Origin: CAZAMB01 sp964486335
Lineage (GTDB): Bacteria > Planctomycetota > Phycisphaerae > UBA1845
Length of the DNA stretch: 64,000 nucleotides
Assembly: GCA_964486335.1 (NCBI GenBank)
Contig: CAZAMB010000002.1
Coordinates: 237,132-301,131 of the forward strand
Reading direction: 5' to 3'
Shown: piece after piece, positions 9,318-17,765 of the stretch
How positions within the stretch are numbered: the first letter of the stretch is position 1
Layout: every line of letters begins with the position of its first letter
Notes under the pieces: model-generated
Told to the model about the DNA's origin: nothing
What the model saw: only the letters and a program-made list of their open reading frames with translations
Database searches by the model: none
Position numbers and translations under genes: made by a program

Positions 9318-9505
9318 CGCAACGACATGGTAGCCGCGGCGCCATCAGACGCTACGGCGTCATTGCATGACATCCTTTACCCACTCGCATTCCGGATGTA
9401 TGGTCAAACCGCGCGGTTGGGAAGGGTCGTTTGCCTGTGCAGCGACGGTCCAGCACCGCAAGGCAGGATCGCAAAGCGGCAGGGCCGTTGGGTCGATAGT
9501 TCAGC

Positions 9506-9889
9506 ATGTTCAAACTTGTTTTGATCTTCATCGGATCAGGTCTCGGGGGTGTGTTTCGGTATGCGCTTGGCGGATGGACGCAGCGGTTCGCCGATGGTTC
9601 GTATCCGTTCGGAACGTTCGTCGTGAACGTGCTGGGATGTCTGTTGATCGGCTTTCTCAGCGCCGGGTTTTCGGCTCGATGGCTGGTGCGTGAAGAGTAT
9701 CGCATCGCGTTGCTGGTGGGTGTACTCGGCGGATTCACGACGTTTTCAACGTTCGGGATGGAGACGTTTTCACTGCTTAACGATGGACAATATGCCCGGG
9801 CCGCGGCAAACGTCGCGGCGAGCGTCATGATCGGACTGTTCGCCGTGTGGGCGGGGTATCGACTGGCCGAATCGTGGCTGGGAGCGTGA
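9506..9889 (+). CDS. crcB: Fluoride channel Fluc/CrcB
   Basis: 127 residues with four membrane segments and the family signatures G-S-G-L-G-G-V-F-R-Y (residues 10-19), F-G-T-F-V-V-N-V-L-G and G-G-F-T-T-F-S-T-F. The conserved Asn and the Phe-Thr-Thr-Phe-Ser run form the fluoride pore of a dual-topology dimer that lets cytoplasmic fluoride leak out. The length is standard. It is divergent from the zinc-ribbon gene. I see no fluoride riboswitch in the 188 bases upstream. Confidence 0.93.
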   Translation: MFKLVLIFIGSGLGGVFRYALGGWTQRFADGSYPFGTFVVNVLGCLLIGFLSAGFSARWLVREEYRIALLVGVLGGFTTFSTFGMETFSLLNDGQYARAAANVAASVMIGLFAVWAGYRLAESWLGA

Positions 9890-9961
9890 GAAGCCGATCA
9901 CGCGCGAGCTAATGCAGGCGCTCAACCTTCAACCCGGCTCGCCGCCGCGCTGACGAACTGG

Positions 9962-11284
9962 CTACACGACGGTAGCAACAGCTTCGTCGAACAGCTTGAG
10001 GCCGACGTCCAATTGTGCTTCGTTGATACATAGCGGCGGACAGAAGCGGATGCCTGCTTCGCCGCAGCCCAGCAGGATCAGTCCGCGTTCGAACGCCGCC
10101 TGGAGAATCTTCTCTCGCCGTTTGGCGTCGCCCTTGCCCGTGCGACGACTCACGACGTCCACGCCGCACATCAGCCCCAGGCCGCGCGGGCGATCGATCA
10201 CTTTTCTCGTCGCGGCGATTTCCGTGAGCCTGGACATGAGCCTTTTGCCGAGTCGTTCGGCGTTGGCCATGAAGCCGGACTCGACCAGTTCAATCGTGGC
10301 CAGCGCGGCCGCACAGCAGACGGGGTTTCCGCCGAAGGTGCTGCCCTGGGCGCCCGGAGGCCAATTCATAATCTCGGTCGGCGCCACCACCGCACCGAGC
10401 GGCATTCCGCTGGCGAGTCCCTTGGCGAGGGTGACCAGATCGGGCACGATTCCAAAGTGCTCAAACGCGAACCATTTGCCGGTTCGACCGATGCCGGACT
10501 GAATCTCATCACAAACGAGGAGAATCCCGTGGCGATCGCATAGTGCCTTCAGCTCCGGCAGGAACTCCGGCGGCGGAACGACGTACCCGCCCTCGCCCTG
10601 CATCGCCTCGACAAACACGGCCGCCACTTCGTTGGGCGACATCTGATATTTGAACAAAGTCGCTTCGATCGCCTCGACGTTGCCATAGGGAACGTGGGCC
10701 ACCATCGGAACGAGCGGACCGAACTTTTCTTTCTGCCGCGCCTTGGAGCAAGTCAGCGACAGCGCCCCCATGGTTCGACCGTGGAAGGCTCCGTGAAAGG
10801 CAATCACCCATTTGCGATTGGTATGGTGACGGGCCAGTTTGAAGGCCGCTTCGACGGCTTCCGCGCCGCTGTTGGTCAGCAGCACACGCTTTGCGTTGCC
10901 GCCCGGAACGATGGCCGCGAGTTTTTCCATCAGATCGACCATCGGCGGGTAATAGAAATCGCTTCCGCAGATGTGAATGAGGGCCTTGGCCTGTTGTTCG
11001 ATCGCAGCCACGACCTTGGGATGGGCATGCCCAGAGGCACACACTGCGATTCCCGCTGCGAAGTCGAGAAACCGATTTCCGTCGACATCCTCAATGACCG
11101 AGCCGAGGCCGCGCTTCACAACCAGCGGGTAATCCCGGGTATACGACGGCGAGCTGTACTTCTCGTCTCGATCGATGAACTGTCGCGCGACCGGCCCCGG
11201 CAGTTCCGTCGTGATCGACGGCGCGGGTCCGATCCACCCATCACCGGACTTAGTTCCATCGATTTCCGGTTTGACACCCAGCAT
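9962..11284 (-). CDS. Class III aminotransferase, 4-aminobutyrate/ornithine type
   Basis: 440 residues from the ATG at 11284, preceded by a strong GGAGGG site 9 bases away. It is a PLP enzyme of the GabT/ArgD/OAT group with every landmark: N-S-G-A-E-A-V-E-A-A-F-K-L-A-R (PLP phosphate), F-H-G-A-F-H-G-R-T (ring stacking), C-D-E-I-Q-S-G-I-G-R-T-G, and the Schiff-base lysine in L-A-K-G-L-A-S-G-M-P-L-G (about residue 286), then S-T-F-G-G-N-P-V-C-C. The overall look is closest to 4-aminobutyrate or 5-aminovalerate aminotransferases; the exact donor cannot be fixed. It stands alone on this strand downstream of thyX. Confidence 0.9.
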   Translation of the reverse strand: MLGVKPEIDGTKSGDGWIGPAPSITTELPGPVARQFIDRDEKYSSPSYTRDYPLVVKRGLGSVIEDVDGNRFLDFAAGIAVCASGHAHPKVVAAIEQQAKALIHICGSDFYYPPMVDLMEKLAAIVPGGNAKRVLLTNSGAEAVEAAFKLARHHTNRKWVIAFHGAFHGRTMGALSLTCSKARQKEKFGPLVPMVAHVPYGNVEAIEATLFKYQMSPNEVAAVFVEAMQGEGGYVVPPPEFLPELKALCDRHGILLVCDEIQSGIGRTGKWFAFEHFGIVPDLVTLAKGLASGMPLGAVVAPTEIMNWPPGAQGSTFGGNPVCCAAALATIELVESGFMANAERLGKRLMSRLTEIAATRKVIDRPRGLGLMCGVDVVSRRTGKGDAKRREKILQAAFERGLILLGCGEAGIRFCPPLCINEAQLDVGLKLFDEAVATVV

Positions 11285-11494
11285 AAAACCAATCCCTCCT
11301 TCAGCGAAACACCGGCGGCTTGAACCCAAGGCAACCGCCGCAAGACTTCCCGCCTGGTCGTCCAAAGGACTACGGAACGCGACGATCAAGCCAGCTGAAA
11401 ATCATTGCGTCGATTGTACTGGACAGATCAAGAGTGACCAAGTCCGAGAAGCGCGAAGCGCAGATAAGATTGCCGCCGATCCGCCGGCCAATTA

Positions 11495-12271
11495 TCAAAT
11501 CTTGGAAAAGGTGGTGCGCGCGGCCCGCGTTCCGTCGGGAAGGGTGATGAAGTCGTAGTCGCCGAACAGATTGGGGGCTTCGCGCCGCAGAACCTCGAGG
11601 ACCAAAGCCGCAACTTCGCGAATTTCGACTTCGGCATGCTCGTTGCAGCGCAATTCAATGAAATGCCGCCATGCGCGAGCGTTGGCCGTGACGAATATTT
11701 TCGTTTCCGTCGCGTTAGGCAGAACCGAGCGCGCGGCCTGTCGGGCCATTTTTCGTCGAAGCGTCTTGTCCTCAATCGCCGCGAACTTTGATTGCAGACC
11801 ATTGACCAGTTTGACGTAGGCTTCCTGTGCGTGCTCGACCGCTGAACGCCACACCTCGTGGAGTTCCGGGTCGTCGCCGATGCAGTCCGGCTCGACGAAG
11901 TCGGCGACCGACTCATCGACATAGCGCTGCGAAAGCTGGGAGTAACCGAACCCGGCACGGTGACGAACCAACTCGTGCGTGAACGCGCGGGACACGCCGG
12001 TGATAATGAAGTTCCAAACGCTGTGCTCCATCACGCTGCCGTGCCCGACTTCCTTGATATGACCGAGATACGCGCTGTTGCCGCCCGGTCGCGGCTTGGC
12101 AAAGCTCATGTAACAAAGCCGCCCGGCCACTTCGGGCAAAAGCTCGGATGGTCGATCGGTGTCGGTGGACCAGTCGGCCACGCCGTGGTCGCGCAGAAAA
12201 CGAGTCATGTCGTCGGGGTTCAAGGCCGGTCGTCCCACCAGGTAGACGCTCGGCCTGCGAATGATTTTCAT
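11495..12271 (-). CDS. thyX: Flavin-dependent thymidylate synthase
   Basis: 258 residues. ThyX makes dTMP from dUMP with methylenetetrahydrofolate, NADPH and FAD. The ThyX motif R-H-R-x8-S-x-R is present as RHRAGFGYSQLSQR (about residues 103-116), with the upstream H-G-S-V-M-E-H-S-V-W-N-F and the C-terminal R-A-W-R-H-F-I-E-L-R-C-N-E-H-A-E-x-E-I-R block that completes the dUMP site. The length is usual for bacterial ThyX. No thyA or folA is in the window. The gene is followed 210 bases later by the aminotransferase start on the same strand. Confidence 0.96.
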   Translation of the reverse strand: MKIIRRPSVYLVGRPALNPDDMTRFLRDHGVADWSTDTDRPSELLPEVAGRLCYMSFAKPRPGGNSAYLGHIKEVGHGSVMEHSVWNFIITGVSRAFTHELVRHRAGFGYSQLSQRYVDESVADFVEPDCIGDDPELHEVWRSAVEHAQEAYVKLVNGLQSKFAAIEDKTLRRKMARQAARSVLPNATETKIFVTANARAWRHFIELRCNEHAEVEIREVAALVLEVLRREAPNLFGDYDFITLPDGTRAARTTFSKI

Positions 12272-12403
12272 GCGAAGCGCTCCATCGGCAGTCTGATATA
12301 CCGCGATGCGTTCATCGGGGCAAATCCGAAGCGACGCGGGCCGACTCGCAGCAGGTATACGGAATGGCGAACGTGACGATGTCGTTGAAGTATTCCCGCC
12401 GAG

Positions 12404-13615
12404 TCACTCCTCGGGCGGATCCTCGGTGTCCTCCGGCCTTTCATCGTCCGGCACGGGTACCGGCTTTGCCGGCTCGACGGGACCTGTCTTTTGAACGCTG
12501 GTTTTCGGCGGCGCTTCGGAGCGCGGCTTCACAGCGGCGGCCGCGCGCTGTTCAACCGTCGGTACTTGCGCAATTCGGTTCTGAAGTTCCTTGAACATGT
12601 CATCGATCGGCCCGTAAAGCCGCGTCAGCTCACGGTTAATCTCCTCAAGTTCCTTTTCCGTCTTGGACTGTGCCGCAATTCGCTTTTCGAGCTTCTCGAT
12701 TTCCTCCCGGTACCGATCGCGATGGGCGACGGCCCTTTCTTTTAGTTCAGAAAGAAAGGAAAGAACCGACGTTCGTTGTCCGGCGTCGAGGTCGTGGGCG
12801 AGAATAAACTCGTTGACATATTGATCCCACTGCTCCAGTTCCAGGGCAATCTGATCGGTTGTTTCGATTGATTTTTCTTTCGCTTCGGCTTGCGCGTTTC
12901 GGTCCGCGGCCTCCCGTTCTTCGCGCTCGCGCCGCCGCTTCGCGCGCCGAGATTCACGATCGGCCGGGAGCGGCTCCCAGAAGTCGTCGCGGTCGTACTC
13001 GCCGGACTGCCATTGTCGAATCCGTCGCTCCGCGAAGTTGAGCCCGACCTTCATTTGCAATGCATCCACTTCGAACTTGGCACGCTGCATTGGGCGCAGG
13101 ACTTTTCGAAACTCTTCGGCGCCTTCGTCAAGCTGACGTCGAACCAGCTCAAACGCAGGACTGGCTCGCGCTGCCCATTTCGCTACTCGCTCCTTGTCGG
13201 GCGGTTCCAGTTCCATCCGCATTTCGACAAACTCGTTGGCGATCGGCTGCAACTCGGCCCGATGCTCGTCGAGAAACCGGCTCCATCGCTCCACCGTGGC
13301 GTCACGCACTTTGACGCGCTGCCCGGCGTCGAGATCGTACTGATGAGCGGCTTCCTCCGCCCATCGCGACAGCATCAGCCGCATGAGTTTCGGCGACGGC
13401 CACAACCCTTCGGGAATCGAATCATCATCGCCGGCGCGAGGTGCGGTGGATTCCACATCGACCGGTGGCAACGCCGCTTCCTGCGCGAACAGTCGGCCGT
13501 CGAAGCTGATCCACGAGACTGCTGCAAGGGCTGTGAATCCCAACCAGTGCATCGAGTAGGAAGAGTGTCCTCGACGCGACGCGCGTTTTCGGTGCATTTC
13601 GCCGATAAAGCTCAT
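12404..13615 (-). CDS. Exported coiled-coil protein, function unknown
   Basis: About 403 residues from the ATG at 13615; the frame runs open to 14074 but that part is antisense to the glycosyltransferase gene. The N-terminus is basic then hydrophobic (signal peptide ending near Leu-Phe-Ala-Gln-Glu). Two similar units carry a Y/H-D-L-D-A-G-Q-R signature (around residues 95 and 265), each followed by long charged helices, suggesting an internal duplication. A Lys/Arg/Glu-rich coiled coil lies between. The tail is Pro/Glu-rich. Probably periplasmic. No family recognised. It starts 27 bases from the divergent glycosyltransferase. Confidence 0.7.
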   Translation of the reverse strand: MSFIGEMHRKRASRRGHSSYSMHWLGFTALAAVSWISFDGRLFAQEAALPPVDVESTAPRAGDDDSIPEGLWPSPKLMRLMLSRWAEEAAHQYDLDAGQRVKVRDATVERWSRFLDEHRAELQPIANEFVEMRMELEPPDKERVAKWAARASPAFELVRRQLDEGAEEFRKVLRPMQRAKFEVDALQMKVGLNFAERRIRQWQSGEYDRDDFWEPLPADRESRRAKRRREREEREAADRNAQAEAKEKSIETTDQIALELEQWDQYVNEFILAHDLDAGQRTSVLSFLSELKERAVAHRDRYREEIEKLEKRIAAQSKTEKELEEINRELTRLYGPIDDMFKELQNRIAQVPTVEQRAAAAVKPRSEAPPKTSVQKTGPVEPAKPVPVPDDERPEDTEDPPEE

Positions 13616-13642
13616 AAGAGGAGTCCATCCGGAGATCGTATC

Positions 13643-14404
13643 GTGTCCGCCGATCGCATTGTCTCCATTGTCGTCCCGACCTTCAATCGCTACGACCGCC
13701 TGCGCCGTTGCATTGACAAGATTCGACGCAACGTGTCCCGCCCCGTCGAAGTCATCGTCGTCGATGGCGGCTCCACCGACGGCACCCGCGAGTGGCTGGC
13801 CGATCAAGCCGACCTTCTGGTGATCCTCGAACCACGCCGCGAGGGCGCGGTCGCCGCCTTCAACAAGGGATTCCGCGCGGCGAAGGGTTTTTATGTCATG
13901 TGGCTCAATGACGACGCCTTTCCACTGCCGGGCGCCGTCGAAGCCGCCATCGCCATGCTCGAACGACCGGACCTCGCCGAGGTCGGCATGGTCGCATTTT
14001 ACCACAACTGGCACAGCGAGCGCAACGTGCTGGATCGAGTGTTGCACAACGGCGAGTCCTATGAACTCTGTCACGTGCGCGGCTATCCCTATGCCAATTT
14101 TGGATTGTTGCGACGCACCTTGCTGGAACGCGTCGGATTCGCCGATGATCGGTTCTACTTCTTCGGCTTCGACCCCGATCTCTCATTGAAAATCCAGATC
14201 AACGAAGGACTGAAAGTCGTCGGTTGTCGCGCCGCGCTGATTCACCACGACGAGCACCACGATGATCGCAAGCTCGCCGACCTCGACCAAGGCCGCATCG
14301 ATAACGAAAAACTCTTCGCCAAATGGAACCTCCCCGCGCCGGGCGCGTATCCCGATCCATTACCTACTTATCAGATCTTGATGCGGCGATGGCAGCTTGC
14401 TTGA
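13643..14404 (+). CDS. Family 2 glycosyltransferase
   Basis: 253 residues from a GTG at 13643, chosen because GGAG lies 8 bases upstream and the GT-A fold starts at once (I-V-S-I-V-V-P-T-F-N-R-Y). The enzyme transfers a sugar from a nucleotide donor. Visible motifs are V-V-D-G-G-S-T-D-G-T-R (nucleotide site), W-L-N-D-D-A (DxD-like metal site near residue 88) and F-F-G-F-D-P-D-L-S-L-K, the acceptor-side ED-like element. No membrane segment, so cytoplasmic or peripheral. The frame is open far upstream (from 12890) but that part is antisense to the coiled-coil gene. Confidence 0.85.
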   Translation: MSADRIVSIVVPTFNRYDRLRRCIDKIRRNVSRPVEVIVVDGGSTDGTREWLADQADLLVILEPRREGAVAAFNKGFRAAKGFYVMWLNDDAFPLPGAVEAAIAMLERPDLAEVGMVAFYHNWHSERNVLDRVLHNGESYELCHVRGYPYANFGLLRRTLLERVGFADDRFYFFGFDPDLSLKIQINEGLKVVGCRAALIHHDEHHDDRKLADLDQGRIDNEKLFAKWNLPAPGAYPDPLPTYQILMRRWQLA

Positions 14405-14451
14405 CCCGTCGACCACGGCATCACCGCGAAAGACCAATCATCCGACGTATC

Positions 14452-14482
14452 AAAAAAAGGGGCCTGCCCCGTGGCAGACCCC
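14452..14482 (-). terminator. Rho-independent terminator downstream of the peptidase gene
   Basis: On the reverse strand GGGGTCTGCC (14482-14473) pairs with GGCAGGCCCC (14468-14459), one mismatch, 4-base loop, followed by seven T (14458-14452). It sits 30 bases past the stop of the leftward papain-like gene. Confidence 0.85.
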
Positions 14483-14512
14483 TCATTCGCATGGGATGTT
14501 GGTTCGTCGAGA

Positions 14513-15604
14513 TCAGGCATCGAAGGCGTTGTTGTTGACCCATTCGAGCTTGTAGCAAGCCCAGAAGTCGTCGGCCAAGCCGCGAAGCACATACTCATAG
14601 GGCAGCCAGCCGTAGCCTTGATCGCCCCAGGCCGGACCCCACGAGTTGCGAATCTTCAACGCGCCTTTGGACGACGTGCCCCGGCATTTGCGCTGATCGT
14701 CGTATCCGACGGCCAGCACCGCGTGTCCGCCGCTCACCTTGTCGCCCGGTGTCGGAAAAGGAATGTCCGCCTTCCAGTCCAGCGAATTGTAGACGGTGAA
14801 TCCGAACATGGAGACGTATCCGGCCGCCAACGTCGACTTGATGGCGTCCAGCGTGGCCTTGGGCGTTTCGCCCGGGGCGTCCAGTCGAACGTATTGCAGC
14901 GCCTTGTAGTTGGACGCGTAAGCGTATTGAAACGGATCGGGTTCGTGATCGAACGTGGCGATGTCGTAGGGCCACCACTCCTCGGGCGGCATGCCGAACA
15001 GAACGACGGCCTGCATGGTCGTGCGCAGGTACGCCCCCGTGTCGCCCGTCCAGCCGTGCAGCATCCGCGTGACCTTGTAGAGGAACAACCGCGAAGCGTC
15101 GATGTGAATGCCGCTCGCGCGGCGCTCCATGTATTCCACCATGCCGGCGCAGGCGTTGGCGGTGCATGAACCGAGGTCCTCCTGATCCTCAATCGGCGAG
15201 CACCATGCCGAAAGGTCCACCGTCGGCGGCATTGACTTGACGCTCGCGACGCGCTTGCAGAATCCCTGGTGCGCCCGGGTATGCAGATCGTCCGCGCCGG
15301 GCAAGCCCGCCAGTCGCCGAGCCTGCGGCGGCGCCTTGTGAAGAGTCGCGTCGCGCACGTCGGGCAAATCGCGCAGCCAGCCCAGTCCCCGAACCGCGCG
15401 ATCGGGAAAGGCATGACATGGACCGCCGCGCCGACGAGCTGCGAATCCGCGGCGAAGCGCGTACATCATGTCGTCGCCGAACCCTCCACCGGCGCGCGCA
15501 TCCGCACCCGCCTCAAGTCCCACCTCGCGCGGTGGCGCGCCGACCATTGGTTTTCCGGACCCGGCGTTCCCGCGCTCCATTGTTGATTGTCTTCCTTTGA
15601 CCAC
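14513..15604 (-). CDS. Papain-like (C1A) cysteine peptidase
   Basis: 363 residues from a GTG at 15604 with AAAGGAGA 7 bases upstream; an in-frame ATG at 15580 (339 aa remainder after 8 fewer codons) has a weaker site. Catalytic elements are complete: oxyanion Gln and nucleophile Cys in Q-E-D-L-G-S-C-T-A-N-A (Q141, C147), His in G-G-H-A-V-L-A-V-G-Y-D, Asn in I-R-N-S-W-G-P-A-W-G-D-Q-G-Y-G. The G-L-G-W-x-R-D-L-P-D-x-R-D element before the catalytic domain is usual in bacterial C1 peptidases. No classical signal peptide is visible, so it may be cytoplasmic or leave the cell by another route. The N-terminal 60 residues are Gly/Ala/Arg-rich. A terminator follows. Confidence 0.9.
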   Translation of the reverse strand: MVKGRQSTMERGNAGSGKPMVGAPPREVGLEAGADARAGGGFGDDMMYALRRGFAARRRGGPCHAFPDRAVRGLGWLRDLPDVRDATLHKAPPQARRLAGLPGADDLHTRAHQGFCKRVASVKSMPPTVDLSAWCSPIEDQEDLGSCTANACAGMVEYMERRASGIHIDASRLFLYKVTRMLHGWTGDTGAYLRTTMQAVVLFGMPPEEWWPYDIATFDHEPDPFQYAYASNYKALQYVRLDAPGETPKATLDAIKSTLAAGYVSMFGFTVYNSLDWKADIPFPTPGDKVSGGHAVLAVGYDDQRKCRGTSSKGALKIRNSWGPAWGDQGYGWLPYEYVLRGLADDFWACYKLEWVNNNAFDA

Positions 15605-15959
15605 GATGGTTCTCCTTTCATCTCTACCGTTCTCATCGAAATGAATCTTGCACGACGTGCAACGGACATTCTGACCCCAGCGTCGCCGCACTTCAAGTCG
15701 CGCCTATGCTTATGTCATTAAATAAGTTGCGTATGGTATTGCCCAAACACAATTGAGGGTTCTGGGAAAATATCAAATGGAATCATGCAAGTCTGCAAGG
15801 ATGTTTTGATGGAAGACTCATCGATGATCGACAGTGGCATGGTCGCGATTTACCTACTTCGATTCACTGTTTCCGCCCTCCGGACGTCGCTAGGGAAACT
15901 TGAATTGTTTTTGGCCACAAGGTCCGAGCTTTGAACTACAAATGAACACCCCTTTGGGG
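15605..15959. other. Intergenic region between the ABC operon end and the peptidase gene
   Basis: 355 bases, partly AT-rich (15705-15790). A short perfect hairpin, acccc-ttt-ggggt at 15948-15960, abuts the stop codon of the substrate-binding protein, but no T-run follows on that strand. No coding frame stands out. Confidence 0.5.
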
Positions 15960-16997
15960 TCAAGGGATGGATTCGACCGGCGTTGGCAATTCAATACGGG
16001 CCGGACGAATGTCGAGCGGAATGAACGAGCGATCGAGTAATTCAGAAACGTCCACTGGGCGATCGAGGATGCCGGCCTTGAGGGCCATGTCGGCAATGCG
16101 CTGGAACTCCTCGTCGGTGGGAATGAGCATCCGATAGCTGACGCGATCGGGCGGCGACGTGAGCACGTGGCGGACGACGGCTTCATCCTGGCGGAAGAAG
16201 GGCGCGGCGAGGGCGGCGGCCTGTTCCCGGTTCCGCTCGGCCCATTCGCCGCTTTCGGCGATGCCGCGCACGAGGTCGCGAACCACGTCGGGTTTTTCGG
16301 CGATGAGCTTTTCGCTGACGACGAGCACGCAGGAAATGAAGTTCGGCCAGACATCCTTGACGTGGTACAGGACGCGGCCGGTGCCGTCGAGTTCGGCCCG
16401 TGCGGCGTGCGGCTCGCCGACGAAGTAGGCATCGATCGCGCCGACCGCGAGCGCCCCAGGCATGTCGGGCGGCGGTAATTCGATCAGGTCCAGATCGCGG
16501 GCGCTCAGCCCCTGCTCATCCAGGAGCTTCGCGAGCACGAGGTTCTGGTTGCTGAACTTGCTGGGGATCGCGAATCGTTTTCCCTTCAGGTCGGCAAGAC
16601 TCGTGGCCGTACTGGCGCGCGCGACCATGATCGTCGAGCCGTCGCGATGGCCGAGGTAGGCGATTTTGGCGGGGATGCCCTGTTCGCGCATCTTCATCGC
16701 GAGCGGGGCGATGAAAAAACCCGCCTGAAGCCGTCCGGCCTTGAAGGCCTCGGAGATCGACGGCCAATCCGTGAATCGCTGCGACTCGAACCGAGTCGAC
16801 GCACTGGTCCGCGACGCGAAGTCGGTGACCGGGCACGTCAGGTGTCAGGTCACCGGCAGAAAGCCCACCGTGAGCGTTTCGCGGGGGCCGGCGTCGGGCG
16901 ATGCGCCGCCTTCCCACGGTTTGAACCGCAGGACGGCAATCACCGCGAGTCCGGCGACAGCAAGACTGATTCGCTTGGTGAGCGGAGATAGTGCCAC
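15960..16997 (-). CDS. ABC transporter substrate-binding protein with in-frame TGA at codon 51 (candidate selenoprotein)
   Basis: From a GTG at 16997 (AAAGGAG 8 bases upstream, 27 bases after the ATPase stop) the frame runs 346 codons and ends with TGA at 15960-15962. It is interrupted only by TGA at 16845-16847. The N-terminus has a membrane anchor or signal segment, then T-V-G-F-L-P-V-T-[TGA]-H-L-T-C-P-V-T-D-F. The rest is a complete NMT1/SsuA/NrtA-like periplasmic domain (GYLGHRDGS-like strand, P-P-P-D-M-P-G-A-L, G-E-P-H-A-A-R-A-E-L, D-V-W-P-N-F-I-S-C-V-L). As I recall, relatives have Cys at the TGA position. Either Sec is inserted there, or a single nonsense mutation inactivated the gene. 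The substrate is unknown. It is the last gene of a permease-ATPase-binding protein operon. Confidence 0.8.
16806..16855 (-). promoter_or_regulatory. Stem-loops around and after the in-frame TGA, possible SECIS region
   Basis: CGGTGACC (16855-16848) and GGTCACCG (16830-16823) are a perfect 8-bp inverted repeat, with the TGA immediately after the first arm. An alternative hairpin, GGTCACCGAC / GTCGCGGACC with loop TTCGC, places the apical loop 24 nt after the TGA, within the range usual for bacterial SECIS elements. The loop lacks the G expected among its first two bases, so this is a candidate only. Confidence 0.35.
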
Positions 16998-17024
16998 TGG
17001 TTTCACTCCTTTTTCGATCATCGG

Positions 17025-17765
17025 CTACAAGACAAACTCCGGCGGCGGTGCCACCGACTCCAGCCTCATCTCGACGAGAATTCGATGCACGGCCGCGACA
17101 ACTTCGGGATCGGTCGGATTCCGCGGCCGGGCGGTATCGAGGCGTATCTCGCCGCGAATGCGACCGGGACGCTCGGTCAATATGACAATCCGATCGGCGA
17201 GTTGCGCGGCCTCTTCAATATCGTGGGTGACGAGCACGACCGTCCGTGGACATTCTTTCAGCAATCGGACCAGTTCGCTTCTCATCCGCAGCCGCGACAG
17301 GTAATCCAGTGCCGAGAAGGGTTCGTCCAGCAACAGTATGTCCGTATTGCCGGCCAGTGCGCGGGCGAGTTCGACGAGTTGGCGCATGCCCCCGGAAAGC
17401 TGGTGCGGATACTTTTCGGAAAATCCGTTGAGGCGAATCAACTCCATCAGCCGACGGGTTTCGTCGCGCTGGCGCTTGTCGTCCGACGCCCGCACTCCCA
17501 ACGCGATATTCTCTTCACAGGTCAGCCAAGGGAACAGCCCGTCTCGCTGAAACACAGTGCGAACGCATCCCTGGCGGACAACCTTTCCCGACGTTGGCTG
17601 GGTGAAGCCTGATAGCAAACTGAGCAGTGTCGACTTTCCGCATCCGGATGGACCGACAATGGCCACAAACTCACCAGACGCCACGGGCAGCGTGATGCCG
17701 CGAAGCGCCTCGACGGCGCCGAAACAATGGGAAACGTCGACAGCGTTCATCGGCCTATCGTTCAT
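17025..17765 (-). CDS. ABC transporter ATP-binding protein, SsuB/TauB/NrtD type
   Basis: 246 residues. Walker A G-P-S-G-C-G-K-S-T (about residues 38-46), Q-loop Q-R-D-G-L-F-P-W, signature L-S-G-G-M-R-Q, Walker B I-L-L-L-D-E-P-F and switch His in V-T-H-D-I-E-E-A are all intact. It powers import across the inner membrane with the permease encoded just upstream (11-base overlap at 17755-17765) and the binding protein just downstream. The group normally takes up nitrate, sulfonates, taurine or thiamine precursors; nothing here fixes the substrate. Confidence 0.93.
   Translation of the reverse strand: MNDRPMNAVDVSHCFGAVEALRGITLPVASGEFVAIVGPSGCGKSTLLSLLSGFTQPTSGKVVRQGCVRTVFQRDGLFPWLTCEENIALGVRASDDKRQRDETRRLMELIRLNGFSEKYPHQLSGGMRQLVELARALAGNTDILLLDEPFSALDYLSRLRMRSELVRLLKECPRTVVLVTHDIEEAAQLADRIVILTERPGRIRGEIRLDTARPRNPTDPEVVAAVHRILVEMRLESVAPPPEFVL

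Noticed and set aside
9318..9505. Fluoride riboswitch upstream of crcB
   Set aside because: The conserved riboswitch core sequences were not found in these 188 bases.
16845..16847. TGA as a reassigned codon throughout the genome
   Set aside because: TGA is used as a normal stop in neighbouring genes (for example the end of this same gene and of the RND exporter), so general reassignment is excluded.
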